From NCBI GenBank assembly GCA_030428355.1, contig JAUIBL010000003.1, positions 62,001 through 126,000 on the forward strand: a stretch of 64,000 nucleotides of DNA. Reading direction: 5' to 3'. This stretch comes from Alphaproteobacteria bacterium. Lineage in GTDB: Bacteria; Pseudomonadota; Alphaproteobacteria; Rhodobacterales; Rhodobacteraceae. The first letter of the stretch is position 1. The number at the start of each line of letters is the position of its first letter. Shown in pieces: positions 42,162 through 49,925 of the stretch. The position numbers and the translations under genes are program-made. The notes under the pieces are model-generated. The model was not told where the DNA came from and searched no databases. It saw only the letters and a program-made list of their open reading frames with translations.

Positions 42162-42356
42162 TTATGTGGGGGCTTTGGCGGAACGCGGTCCGGCAAGCAG
42201 CCAGATGATAAAGCCCAGAAGCGGCAGGATCAGCACCAGCAGGCACCAGAGCACCTTGGAGCCGGTGGAATTGGTCGATCCGATGATCGACACGAACGCC
42301 CAGACGTTCAGAACAAGGAGGATCAGCCCTCCGATGCCGGTGATTTCAATACCCAT
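42162..42356 (-). CDS. PLDc_N-type small membrane protein
   Basis: MGIEITGIGGLILLVLNVWAFVSIIGSTNSTGSKVLWCLLVLILPLLGFIIWLLAGPR. Confidence 0.85.
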   Translation of the reverse strand: MGIEITGIGGLILLVLNVWAFVSIIGSTNSTGSKVLWCLLVLILPLLGFIIWLLAGPRSAKAPT

Positions 42357-42459
42357 GTTTTGCTCCTTGGCCTAAATTGCTGGCCGGTCTTCTTGACCTG
42401 TCTTCATGCTGCGCCGACTCCGGCGTCTTGGGCTGGGCTGTTCCGGTATGTCTCCCGAC

Positions 42460-42732
42460 TCACCGGTCGCGCAGCGCCGCAATCAGCGCGTCCTTGGTCA
42501 TGTCGGACCGACCCGTGATGTCGAGTTCCTGCGCCCGGCGATAGAGATCGTCCTTCGTCCAGTCCTCGTACCGCGCCGCCTTGCCGCCCTTGCGCGAGGG
42601 CGACTGATCGGCGTTTGCCTGCGCGTTGGCGATGCGGGCGGCGGCTTCCTTGCCGTACCCGTCTTCGCGCAGCGCCTCGTAGGTGTCGTCATTCTTGATC
42701 GACGCGCCGTGATCACCTGACATCGGGCTCAC
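42460..42732 (-). CDS. DUF7218 / Rho-N-like small protein
   Basis: IKNDDTYEALREDGYGKEAAARIANAQAN...YEDWTKDDLYRRAQELDITGRSDMTKDALIAALR. Confidence 0.82.
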   Translation of the reverse strand: MSPMSGDHGASIKNDDTYEALREDGYGKEAAARIANAQANADQSPSRKGGKAARYEDWTKDDLYRRAQELDITGRSDMTKDALIAALRDR

Positions 42733-42917
42733 CCGTCCGACGTTGCGGTTGCGGCGGGGGTGGTTGTCTCTTCACCCGGTTCGTTGCCTTGGGCGGCGAG
42801 GTTCGCAAGATAAGCGAGGAACAGGACAGCCGCAAAACCGCCGGCTGCGATGATTCCCCAGATCGCGGGGCGGTGGCGTTTGGCCTGTTTTTCGACATTC
42901 GTGGATGGAGCGGACAT
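42729..42917 (-). CDS. Small single-TM hypothetical protein (62 aa)
   Basis: RPAIWGIIAAGGFAAVLFLAYLANLAAQG; RBS AGGAGGAAC upstream; 4-bp overlap with downstream gene. Confidence 0.75.
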   Translation of the reverse strand: MSAPSTNVEKQAKRHRPAIWGIIAAGGFAAVLFLAYLANLAAQGNEPGEETTTPAATATSDG

Positions 42918-42953
42918 GGTGTTCCTCCTGTGTGATGGGTCTGTCAGGGACTC

Positions 42954-42978
42954 AACGCGAAAGAGGGCTGGCGGTTCC
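42954..42978 (-). promoter_or_regulatory. Predicted EcfG-type promoter (GGAAC-N16-CGTT) upstream of 42917 operon
   Basis: Minus strand GGAACCGCCAGCCCTCTTTCGCGTT, 37 nt upstream of start codon. Confidence 0.72.
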
Positions 42979-43024
42979 CGGACGGCACCGGATCCACGGG
43001 CCTTGTGTCCTTTGCCATCGGGCA

Positions 43025-43738
43025 TCAGGCAAGGTCGTGGCACATGGCGCGGGTCTGGTTGCGGTCGCTGCGATAGGCGCGGGCCGCGCTGACAAGGGCG
43101 CGGAATATGGCGCGTTGTCGGTGCGCATAGAACAGATGTTCCGGGTGCCATTGCACCCCAAGGGCAAACGGGTCGCGGACCCGTTCGATGGCCTGCACCA
43201 TCCCGCCGGTGTCGCGGGCCGAGACGCGCAGGCCCGCCCCAAGACGATCTACCGCCTGACTGTGCAACGCATTGACCTTCATCGGTTTTTCGCCGCTGAT
43301 CAGGGACAGGTGGGTGTCTGCCTCGACGCAGATTTCGCGTTTCGGCAGGATCGTGGTGATCTTGCGGTTGGCCCCATAGGTTGTCCAGGCGTCCTGATCC
43401 AGTGTGCCGCCAAGGGCGACATTCAACATCTGGGAGCCGCGACAGATGCCCAGCACCGGAATGTTGCGCTCCAATGCCGCTTCGGCAAGACCGCGTTCCA
43501 GATCATCGCGCTCCGGGTCCAGCCTGGCCGAGATGCCCAGCCTGCCGCCGTAAAGGTCGGGTCCGATGTCGTCGCCGCCGCCGATGATCAGCCCGTCCAC
43601 GCGCTCGAAATCGGTGCTCCGCCCGACGCCCCAGCGCACCCCGCGGCCACCGGTGATCCAGAGGTTCAGGTTGATGAGCGGATAGACCCGCCAGCCCGTG
43701 CGGGCCGAGGTGGTCACGGCAATCAGCGGTCGGCTCAT
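43025..43738 (-). CDS. Class I glutamine amidotransferase / gamma-glutamyl-GABA hydrolase-like (peptidase C26)
   Basis: IIGGGDDIGPDLYGG; VLGICRGSQMLNVALGG (nucleophile Cys); VNALHSQAVDRLG; VQWHPEHL. Confidence 0.9.
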   Translation of the reverse strand: MSRPLIAVTTSARTGWRVYPLINLNLWITGGRGVRWGVGRSTDFERVDGLIIGGGDDIGPDLYGGRLGISARLDPERDDLERGLAEAALERNIPVLGICRGSQMLNVALGGTLDQDAWTTYGANRKITTILPKREICVEADTHLSLISGEKPMKVNALHSQAVDRLGAGLRVSARDTGGMVQAIERVRDPFALGVQWHPEHLFYAHRQRAIFRALVSAARAYRSDRNQTRAMCHDLA

Positions 43739-44706
43739 GGGGCGGCCTTGGCGTCGTGATCCTGCAGCAGCGTGTCGATGGTTTTGACCCAGACCGATCT
43801 GCGTTCGAACCATGCCGCGTCATGGGTACACCACGCGTCGCGCAGCGCCGCCAGAAGCGCCGGGTTCGCGGCGACACGTTCGACCTGACGCCAAAGCTGC
43901 CAGGGTTGCCGCAGCGACCAGTCGGCCTCGTCGATGCGGCTGTCGGGCAGGCGGAAATGAAAGGTCGGGCGGGCGGCGGTCTTGTCATCGATGTCGAAGC
44001 ATTCGGCGAACAGCTCTGGTTCGGCATGTTTGAAGAGCGGCAGCAGATCGAGGCTGAGATTGCGGCTGTCGATATGGCGTGCCGCCATGCGCATCAGATC
44101 GGCAAGGCTGTCATAGTCATTCTGCGCAAGATCCGAGATCAGAGCCTTGGGCCATGCGCCGATGAACGGCATCATCCGCCGGGTCGTGTCGACCTGTTCG
44201 CGGTCGCGGAGCCATGGCTCAAGCAGCGCATAGGCGGTGATGGTGTCCAGCGTGAAGCGGTGATCGGGGGCTACGACTTCGGGGTTCACGTGCACGCCAA
44301 AGCCCAGCAGCACGCCGCTGCGCGATCCCATCGCCCCGATGCCGCGCAAGCCGGCGCAAATCGTGTCGAATTCTTCCAGTTGCGCACGGCTGAGCGGGGG
44401 TGTCACGACTTCGACCGGGATCAGGCCGCGCATGGCGTCCAGACCTTCCTGCAGAAAAGGCAGGTCGTCCCGTTTGCGCAACGAGATGTCCAGCTCGACC
44501 TCGATGTCGCCGAACCGTGTGTCGGACACGATGACGCTGTGATCGCCCCCTTCGGTGACGGTGCCACCGAATGTGCGGGCAATCAAAGCGCCGGTTTCCA
44601 GCTCGGTCGGTCCGGCGAATTCGATCTCGATACCGCAGAGGCGATCCTTGCCGTCTGCGGTCTGTTCCATCGGCAAGGGGGGAAAGGCGGTGGTGGTCTG
44701 GGTCAT
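43735..44706 (-). CDS. Putative amidoligase enzyme (GS-like amidoligase family)
   Basis: LCGIEIEFAGPTELETGALIARTFGGTVTEGGDHSVIVSDTRFGDIEVELD; GVLLGFGVHVNPEV; ATGA-coupled to amidotransferase. Confidence 0.82.
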   Translation of the reverse strand: MTQTTTAFPPLPMEQTADGKDRLCGIEIEFAGPTELETGALIARTFGGTVTEGGDHSVIVSDTRFGDIEVELDISLRKRDDLPFLQEGLDAMRGLIPVEVVTPPLSRAQLEEFDTICAGLRGIGAMGSRSGVLLGFGVHVNPEVVAPDHRFTLDTITAYALLEPWLRDREQVDTTRRMMPFIGAWPKALISDLAQNDYDSLADLMRMAARHIDSRNLSLDLLPLFKHAEPELFAECFDIDDKTAARPTFHFRLPDSRIDEADWSLRQPWQLWRQVERVAANPALLAALRDAWCTHDAAWFERRSVWVKTIDTLLQDHDAKAAP

Positions 44707-45320
44707 TTCAGGGCTGTGTCCGGCTGTGTGGAGGGACGGGGGCACGTTCGGCCGCGTTCCGTCTGCACAAGGCGTTCGGCCTCGCGCAGCATTCGGTCGC
44801 GTGTGGCTGCCAGATGCGAGACGCTGTCTTTGCGTGACGGGATAAGGCCGCCGATCACCGCGCCGATGACGGCGACAAGAGCGCCGGTCAGAACCGGTCT
44901 GCCCGATTGCGCCCGGGCGGCGCGCCGGGTGTGCCGATCAAGCTGCTCCTGCGCGTCGATGGCCTTGAGCCGTGCGGCGATGATGCGGGTCCGGGCGTCG
45001 GGGGGCAGGTCGTCAAGCCCTGCCTCCAATGATGTGCGCAGCGTTGACGCTGACAGGGTCACCGGGTCGCGTGTCGCGTCGGGCTGGTTTCGCGTGGCGT
45101 TGCCCGAAGACAGCGCCATGAGCGCCGCGCCGATCCCAAGTAGCGCAAGCCCCGAAGGACTATGGCGGAACACAGTCTGGACCACGGCCTGACCAAGGTC
45201 GGTTCCGTGACGGCTGGCCGGTGCGGTGGCGGATGCAGTTGGGGTCAGGGCGGCCAGCCGCGCAGCCAGGTGCGCCCGGCGGGCATCGGCAAGCTGTTCA
45301 AGCTGATCGGTGGTCGGCAC
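44703..45320 (-). CDS. Hypothetical membrane-associated protein
   Basis: Two hydrophobic segments (SGLALLGIGAALMALSSG; TGALVAVIGAVIGGLIP); overlaps neighbours on both sides. Confidence 0.7.
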   Translation of the reverse strand: MPTTDQLEQLADARRAHLAARLAALTPTASATAPASRHGTDLGQAVVQTVFRHSPSGLALLGIGAALMALSSGNATRNQPDATRDPVTLSASTLRTSLEAGLDDLPPDARTRIIAARLKAIDAQEQLDRHTRRAARAQSGRPVLTGALVAVIGAVIGGLIPSRKDSVSHLAATRDRMLREAERLVQTERGRTCPRPSTQPDTALK

Positions 45321-45705
45321 GGCCCATCTCCTTGAGGGTGTCGATGTCGGATCTCAGGCGTCCGAGGGTGCGGTGCGGCGTCAGCGCGGTGGGGGACAGG
45401 CGCGCCCGGGCTGTGCCGATGAAGAGCGCGGCAATGACCAGACAGGCGACGGCCACGATCAGCGCTGCCCAATGCGGGGCGATGCCGGTCGCCGCGATCC
45501 CAAGACCCGCCGCCAGCGCCAGAGCGCCCAGACCGACCAGCGCCATCAGTGCACCAAGGCCGAGACAGAGCAGACCCGTGCCCGCGCGCGCGACATTGTC
45601 CGACAGTTCCCGCCGGGCAAGCTGCAATTCGGCCTGCAGAACGGCCTGCGCGTCTGTCACGATACCTTTGAGCAGGCCGCGCAAATCGGGTGACGGCCCG
45701 TTCAC
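45298..45705 (-). CDS. Phage-holin-family (holin-X-like) cellular membrane protein
   Basis: DLRGLLKGIVTDAQAVLQAELQLARRELSDNVARAGTGLLCLGLGALMALVGLGALALAAG; probable GTG start. Confidence 0.78.
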   Translation of the reverse strand: MNGPSPDLRGLLKGIVTDAQAVLQAELQLARRELSDNVARAGTGLLCLGLGALMALVGLGALALAAGLGIAATGIAPHWAALIVAVACLVIAALFIGTARARLSPTALTPHRTLGRLRSDIDTLKEMGRADHRSA

Positions 45706-46001
45706 GCCGCATCCTCCGGGTTTGACAGGTGCCCCGACCACGGATCGGCAGGGTCACCCGGTGCGGACGATGACACCCCTGCGGATTTGACCATCCGCGC
45801 CGCTGCAAACCCAGCCAGAGCCGCCCCTCCCAGAACCAGCAGCGGGTTGCGACGGGCAAAGCCTGCGGCATCCGCGACGATGTCATCGACAGGTCTGTCG
45901 CGTAGGTGCGCCGTGATTTGATCGAGAAGCGCAGTCTGCAGCAGTGCAAGGTCGGGTGCGTTATCCACAGGCGTGGCGGCAGAGGGGGACGGGGTGGTCA
46001 T
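45702..46001 (-). CDS. Small membrane-anchored protein (YqjD-like C-terminus)
   Basis: FARRNPLLVLGGAALAGFAAARMVKS. Confidence 0.72.
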   Translation of the reverse strand: MTTPSPSAATPVDNAPDLALLQTALLDQITAHLRDRPVDDIVADAAGFARRNPLLVLGGAALAGFAAARMVKSAGVSSSAPGDPADPWSGHLSNPEDAA

Positions 46002-46058
46002 GGGGCCTCCTTGAGATGGTCTGGTGTGTGGCGCTTGGGGATGCGGCGCATCGGCGAC

Positions 46059-46349
46059 TTAGCCGCGTTTCGTCAGCGCCAGTCCCAGAACCATCCCGAC
46101 ACCGACCGCTCCCAACACGGCAAGGGTCGGGTTGCGGCGCACGGCGCTGTCAAAGTCGCTCTGCAGGGTCTGAGCCGTGTCGAGCCCGCGTTCGGCGGTT
46201 TCGACGACCGTGTCGCGCATCCGTGTGGTTGCGTCATGCACCTTGTCCTGTGCCTGTGCGGCGGCATCGGTGATCCGGTCGGCGGCTGCGGTTTTCAGCG
46301 CCTCTGCCTCGTCAAGATAGGTGCGGTGTGTGGTTTGTGTCTGTGCCAT
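46059..46349 (-). CDS. YqjD/ElaB-like (DUF883-type) membrane-anchored protein
   Basis: Amphipathic helix then AVRRNPTLAVLGAVGVGMVLGLALTKRG. Confidence 0.78.
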   Translation of the reverse strand: MAQTQTTHRTYLDEAEALKTAAADRITDAAAQAQDKVHDATTRMRDTVVETAERGLDTAQTLQSDFDSAVRRNPTLAVLGAVGVGMVLGLALTKRG

Positions 46350-46375
46350 GGTTGGTCTCCTTTCCTTTGCACCCC

Positions 46376-46401
46376 AACGTCGCTTTGCCGCGCAAAGTTC
46401 C
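46376..46401 (-). promoter_or_regulatory. Predicted EcfG-type promoter (GGAAC-N17-CGTT) upstream of 46349 operon
   Basis: Minus strand GGAACTTTGCGCGGCAAAGCGACGTT. Confidence 0.72.
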
Positions 46402-46469
46402 TCGGAACCAAGTGCGGCGTTTTCCGGTTGTCCGCACACTGACGGAACGGAAAAGGAAAGGATCAAACC

Positions 46470-46631
46470 ATGCTTTACTGGGCTGCAATCTTTCTGGTGA
46501 TCGCGCTGATCGCCGCATTGTTCGGATTTGGCGGTATCGCGTCCGCCTCGGCCGGGATCGCGCAAATCCTGTTTGTGGTGTTCCTCGTGCTCTTCGTGGC
46601 CACGCTGATCGTCCGGGCGGTGCGATCGTGA
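46470..46631 (+). CDS. DUF1328 small membrane protein (53 aa; not in supplied ORF track)
   Basis: [60 protein letters not shown] upstream. Confidence 0.93.
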   Translation: MLYWAAIFLVIALIAALFGFGGIASASAGIAQILFVVFLVLFVATLIVRAVRS

Positions 46632-46668
46632 AAAAAAGACCGGAGCGGTGCCGCTCCGGTCTTTTTTT
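46631..46668. terminator. Bidirectional intrinsic terminator
   Basis: AAAAAAAGACCGGAGCGGTGCCGCTCCGGTCTTTTTTT, between convergent DUF1328 and phyR. Confidence 0.93.
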
Positions 46669-46699
46669 GTCTCATGTCGCTTTTCGGGCCTTACGTTCT

Positions 46700-47509
46700 T
46701 CAGGCCTTGAGCGTTTCCGTCGAGGAGAAGAACATCGCCTGGCTGACTGCCGAGCGGACCTGCTCTTCCGTATAGGGTTTGGAAATCAGGAAGGCGGGTT
46801 CCGGGCCTTCGCCGGTCAGAAGACGCTCGGGGAAGGCGGTGATGAAGATCACAGGAATTTCGGGTGTGTCCGCGATGATCCTGTTGACCGCGTCAATGCC
46901 GCTCGATCCGTCGGCAAGCTGGATGTCGGACATGATCAGGTGCGGTTTCTCCGTCCTGAACAGGTTGACCGCCGCATCTGCCGTGCGCGCAATGCCCGTC
47001 ACGGCATGGCCCATATCCGAGACGATGGCTTCGAGATCCATCGTGATGATGGCCTCGTCCTCGATGATCATCACGCGACCGGCCAGAGATTTGGCCATTT
47101 CGGTATAGGCGATGTCGACAAGCTTTTCCGCGTCGGCCGGGCTCATATCAAGGACCTTGGCCACATCGGCAAAGGACATGTCCTCGATCGTGTGAAGCAA
47201 CAGCGCCTCGCGCGTGCCCGAGGTCAGGCGGGACAGGTGCTTTTGCGCTTTTGCCGCCACGCCGGTTTCCTCTGCGCTGAACGTGCCGCCCGAGGTCGAC
47301 CAGATCGAGTGAAACACCTTGAACAGCGCGACCTTGTTGGACGCTTCATGGTCGAAGATGGAGGTGTCGCTGAGGATCGCTTCGAGCGTGGCAACGGCGT
47401 ATTTGTCGCCTTCGACCTGCGAACCTGTCAGGGCCCTCGCATAGCGGCGCAGGAACGGCAGGTTCGCGCCGATTTTCGAGGTCAGGTCCTGTGCGTGTTC
47501 GGTCGGCAT
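46700..47509 (-). CDS. phyR: General stress response regulator PhyR (sigma-like domain plus receiver)
   Basis: LPFLRRYARALTGSQVEGDKYAVATLEAIL; REALLLHTIEDMSFADVAKVLDMSPADAEKLVDIA; receiver VMIIEDEAIITMDLE...LIMSDIQLADGSSGIDAV...FLISKPY. Confidence 0.96.
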   Translation of the reverse strand: MPTEHAQDLTSKIGANLPFLRRYARALTGSQVEGDKYAVATLEAILSDTSIFDHEASNKVALFKVFHSIWSTSGGTFSAEETGVAAKAQKHLSRLTSGTREALLLHTIEDMSFADVAKVLDMSPADAEKLVDIAYTEMAKSLAGRVMIIEDEAIITMDLEAIVSDMGHAVTGIARTADAAVNLFRTEKPHLIMSDIQLADGSSGIDAVNRIIADTPEIPVIFITAFPERLLTGEGPEPAFLISKPYTEEQVRSAVSQAMFFSSTETLKA

Positions 47510-47542
47510 AGAGAAAAGCTCCCTCATTTTTTGGATGTTACG

Positions 47543-47567
47543 GGAACCAAACGCCCTAGATAGCGTT
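47543..47567 (+). promoter_or_regulatory. Predicted EcfG promoter for nepR-ecfG
   Basis: GGAAC-CAAACGCCCTAGATAG-CGTT, N16 spacer. Confidence 0.85.
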
Positions 47568-47574
47568 AGGTTCC
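47550..47574 (-). promoter_or_regulatory. Predicted EcfG promoter for phyR, overlapping the nepR-ecfG promoter
   Basis: Minus strand GGAAC-CTAACGCTATCTAGGG-CGTT, N16 spacer. Confidence 0.82.
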
Positions 47575-47616
47575 CGCTGACGCGCGACAAAACGCACAAA
47601 TCATCTGAAGGGCTAC

Positions 47617-47781
47617 ATGAAACAGGATCGGAAATTATCAAGCCTTGAGCAGGAAATCGAAGCCAACCTCAAGCGGGTCTATGACGACGTGGCCAACCAA
47701 GAGGTCCCGGACCGGTTTACCCAGTTGCTCGAGCAGCTTCGCCAAGCTGACAAATCCTCTTCGGAGACATCGCATGACTGA
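47617..47781 (+). CDS. nepR: Anti-sigma factor NepR (54 aa; not in supplied ORF track)
   Basis: MKQDRKLSSLEQEIEANLKRVYDDVANQEVPDRFTQLLEQLRQADKSSSETSHD; overlaps ecfG by 8 bp; divergent from phyR. Confidence 0.94.
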   Translation: MKQDRKLSSLEQEIEANLKRVYDDVANQEVPDRFTQLLEQLRQADKSSSETSHD

Positions 47782-48322
47782 TCCGAAAGAAGAAATCGTT
47801 GAACATCTGAGCGCGATGCGCGCCTTTGCCATGAGCCTGACGCGCAATTCGGCACTGGCGGATGACATGGTGCAGGATGCGCTGGTCAAGGCGTGGACGA
47901 AGATCGACTCGTACCAGCCGGGCACGAACATGCGGGCGTGGCTTTTCACCATCCTGCGCAACACCTATTATTCGCATCACCGCAAGGCCCGGCGCGAAGT
48001 GGCGGATGTCGATGGCGAGATGGCCGCGTCCCTCGCGCAGAAACCCGACCATGACGGCCGGCTGCAGATGCGCGATTTCAACCGGGCCTTCGATCAGTTG
48101 AACGACGAACAGCGCGAGGCGCTGGTGCTGGTCGGTGCGGGGGGCTTTTCCTACGAAGAGGCAGCCGAAACCTGCGGCGTTGCCGTGGGCACCATAAAAA
48201 GCCGCGTCAACCGGGCGCGCAAGCAACTGGTCGCTATCCTTCAGATGAGCGATGACGAGGTCATGGAAGCGACCGACATTGTCACGACAGGGATCGTGAC
48301 CAATCAGCGCAACGTCGCCTGA
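47774..48322 (+). CDS. ecfG: ECF sigma factor, EcfG family
   Basis: FAMSLTRNSALADDMVQDALVKAW; RAWLFTILRNTYYSHHRKARRE; REALVLVGAGGFSYEEAAETCGVAVGTIKSRVNRAR. Confidence 0.95.
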   Translation: MTDPKEEIVEHLSAMRAFAMSLTRNSALADDMVQDALVKAWTKIDSYQPGTNMRAWLFTILRNTYYSHHRKARREVADVDGEMAASLAQKPDHDGRLQMRDFNRAFDQLNDEQREALVLVGAGGFSYEEAAETCGVAVGTIKSRVNRARKQLVAILQMSDDEVMEATDIVTTGIVTNQRNVA

Positions 48323-48357
48323 CCGAACGTCCGACATCACTGCCGAAAGGGAATCGT

Positions 48358-49869
48358 GTGCCCGATGCTGCGTGCGTTTCGCGGCCCGTCTGCGTGCCGG
48401 ATTTCGAAGTGCTGATCACCGCCGAAGAGGCATGGCCCGCGTTCGAGCGGGCCGTGCTGAATGCCCGGCATCACATCCACGGGTCGTTCCGCATCTTCGA
48501 TTTTGGCACAAGGCTGCGCAGTCCGGAGGCACGGGCGGTGGGAACCGACTGGTTCGATCTGCTGGCCCATGTGATCCGGCGCGGCGTGTCGGTGACACTT
48601 GTGGTCAGCGATTTCGACCCGGTGATGGCCACCGACCTGCACGAGCTGTCATGGAGAACCGTTCGGCAAGGGGCAGCCCTGGCCGAGATTGCCGATGCGG
48701 CACAGGGACAGGTGCGCGTGACGGCTGAATTGCACCCCGCGCGGGCCGGAGTCCTGCCGTGGAGCGTGCTGCTGCCTGCCGTGCTCAAACGCAAATGGGA
48801 TCAGTTGGCGGCGCTGTCGAAAGACCGACTGACGCGACAGGCCGTGCTGTTAAACCGGTCTCCGCTGCCCGAGCTGCGCACCGTGACCCATCACCAGAAA
48901 CTTGCGGTGGTCGACGCGGACACGCTCTTCATCGGTGGGCTTGATCTGAATGAACGGCGGTTCGATACGTGCGACCATGACCGCCCGGCGCACCAGACAT
49001 GGTCGGATGTTCATCTGATCCTGCGCAACGGTCCGGAAGTGGCCGAGGCACAGGCGCATCTGGACAGCTTTCGGGGTGTAGCAGCTGGTACTGGCACAGC
49101 GCCAAGGCTGAGCCTGATCCGGCGCACCCTGTCTGCGCCGCGCCGCCTGCAGTTTCCCTATCTGTCGCCGCGCAGCGTGCTGACCGAGATCGAGGACACG
49201 CATCTCGCCTGTTTCCGTGCGGCCCGCCATCTGATCCATATCGAGACCCAGTTCCTGCGCTCGCGTGTCATCGCGTCGGCACTGGCGCGGGCGGCGCAGG
49301 ACAATCCCGATCTGCACCTTCTTGCCATCCTGCCCGCCTTGCCCGAAAGCCTTGCCTTCCATCACGAAGACGGGCTGGACACGCGATTTGGTCTTGGCCT
49401 GCAGAAAGAGGCGGTGTCGCGGGTTCAGGAGGCGTTTGGGGATCGGGCGATCTTTGCCTCTCCGGTCCGGCCTGTCATGGCGGCGCGTGACAGTCTGGCG
49501 GTCCTCGCAGGGTCGCCCATGGTATATGTTCACAACAAGGTCCTTGTGCAGGACGATGACTTCGCTCTGGTCGGTTCGGGCAATCTGAACGGCCGGTCGA
49601 TGCGGTGGGACACCGAGGCGGCTGTTGCGATCACCGATCCTGCGCGGCTGCGCACCCTGCGCACGCGGCTTTTGTCCCATTGGTGGTTCGATGCTCTGCC
49701 GGAACAGGCTCTGGCCCCCGCGACGCTGGTTCCGTGGTGGTCTAAGAGGATTGAGGCAAACGGCGTCTGCCTGCCCGAGAACAGAACCGGCTTTCTGGTG
49801 CCCTACGATCCCGACAACCGCGGGGATCTGGCGCAGGCGTTGCCGGGGATCACCGAAAACATCGTATGA
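48358..49869 (+). CDS. Phospholipase D-like protein (two HKD motifs)
   Basis: HHQKLAVVDADTLFIGGLDL and VHNKVLVQDDDFALVGSGNLNGRSMRWDTEAAV. Confidence 0.9.
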   Translation: MPDAACVSRPVCVPDFEVLITAEEAWPAFERAVLNARHHIHGSFRIFDFGTRLRSPEARAVGTDWFDLLAHVIRRGVSVTLVVSDFDPVMATDLHELSWRTVRQGAALAEIADAAQGQVRVTAELHPARAGVLPWSVLLPAVLKRKWDQLAALSKDRLTRQAVLLNRSPLPELRTVTHHQKLAVVDADTLFIGGLDLNERRFDTCDHDRPAHQTWSDVHLILRNGPEVAEAQAHLDSFRGVAAGTGTAPRLSLIRRTLSAPRRLQFPYLSPRSVLTEIEDTHLACFRAARHLIHIETQFLRSRVIASALARAAQDNPDLHLLAILPALPESLAFHHEDGLDTRFGLGLQKEAVSRVQEAFGDRAIFASPVRPVMAARDSLAVLAGSPMVYVHNKVLVQDDDFALVGSGNLNGRSMRWDTEAAVAITDPARLRTLRTRLLSHWWFDALPEQALAPATLVPWWSKRIEANGVCLPENRTGFLVPYDPDNRGDLAQALPGITENIV

Positions 49870-49925
49870 CCCGGCTTGACAGCGACAGGCGCGGTTCCTT
49901 TGCTGGCCCGGAAGGAGAAAGTTCC

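Noticed and set aside
45298-45705. Prophage holin gene as a sign of a prophage
   Set aside because: No capsid, terminase, integrase or lysis genes nearby; the holin-X-like family occurs as ordinary cellular membrane proteins in stress clusters.
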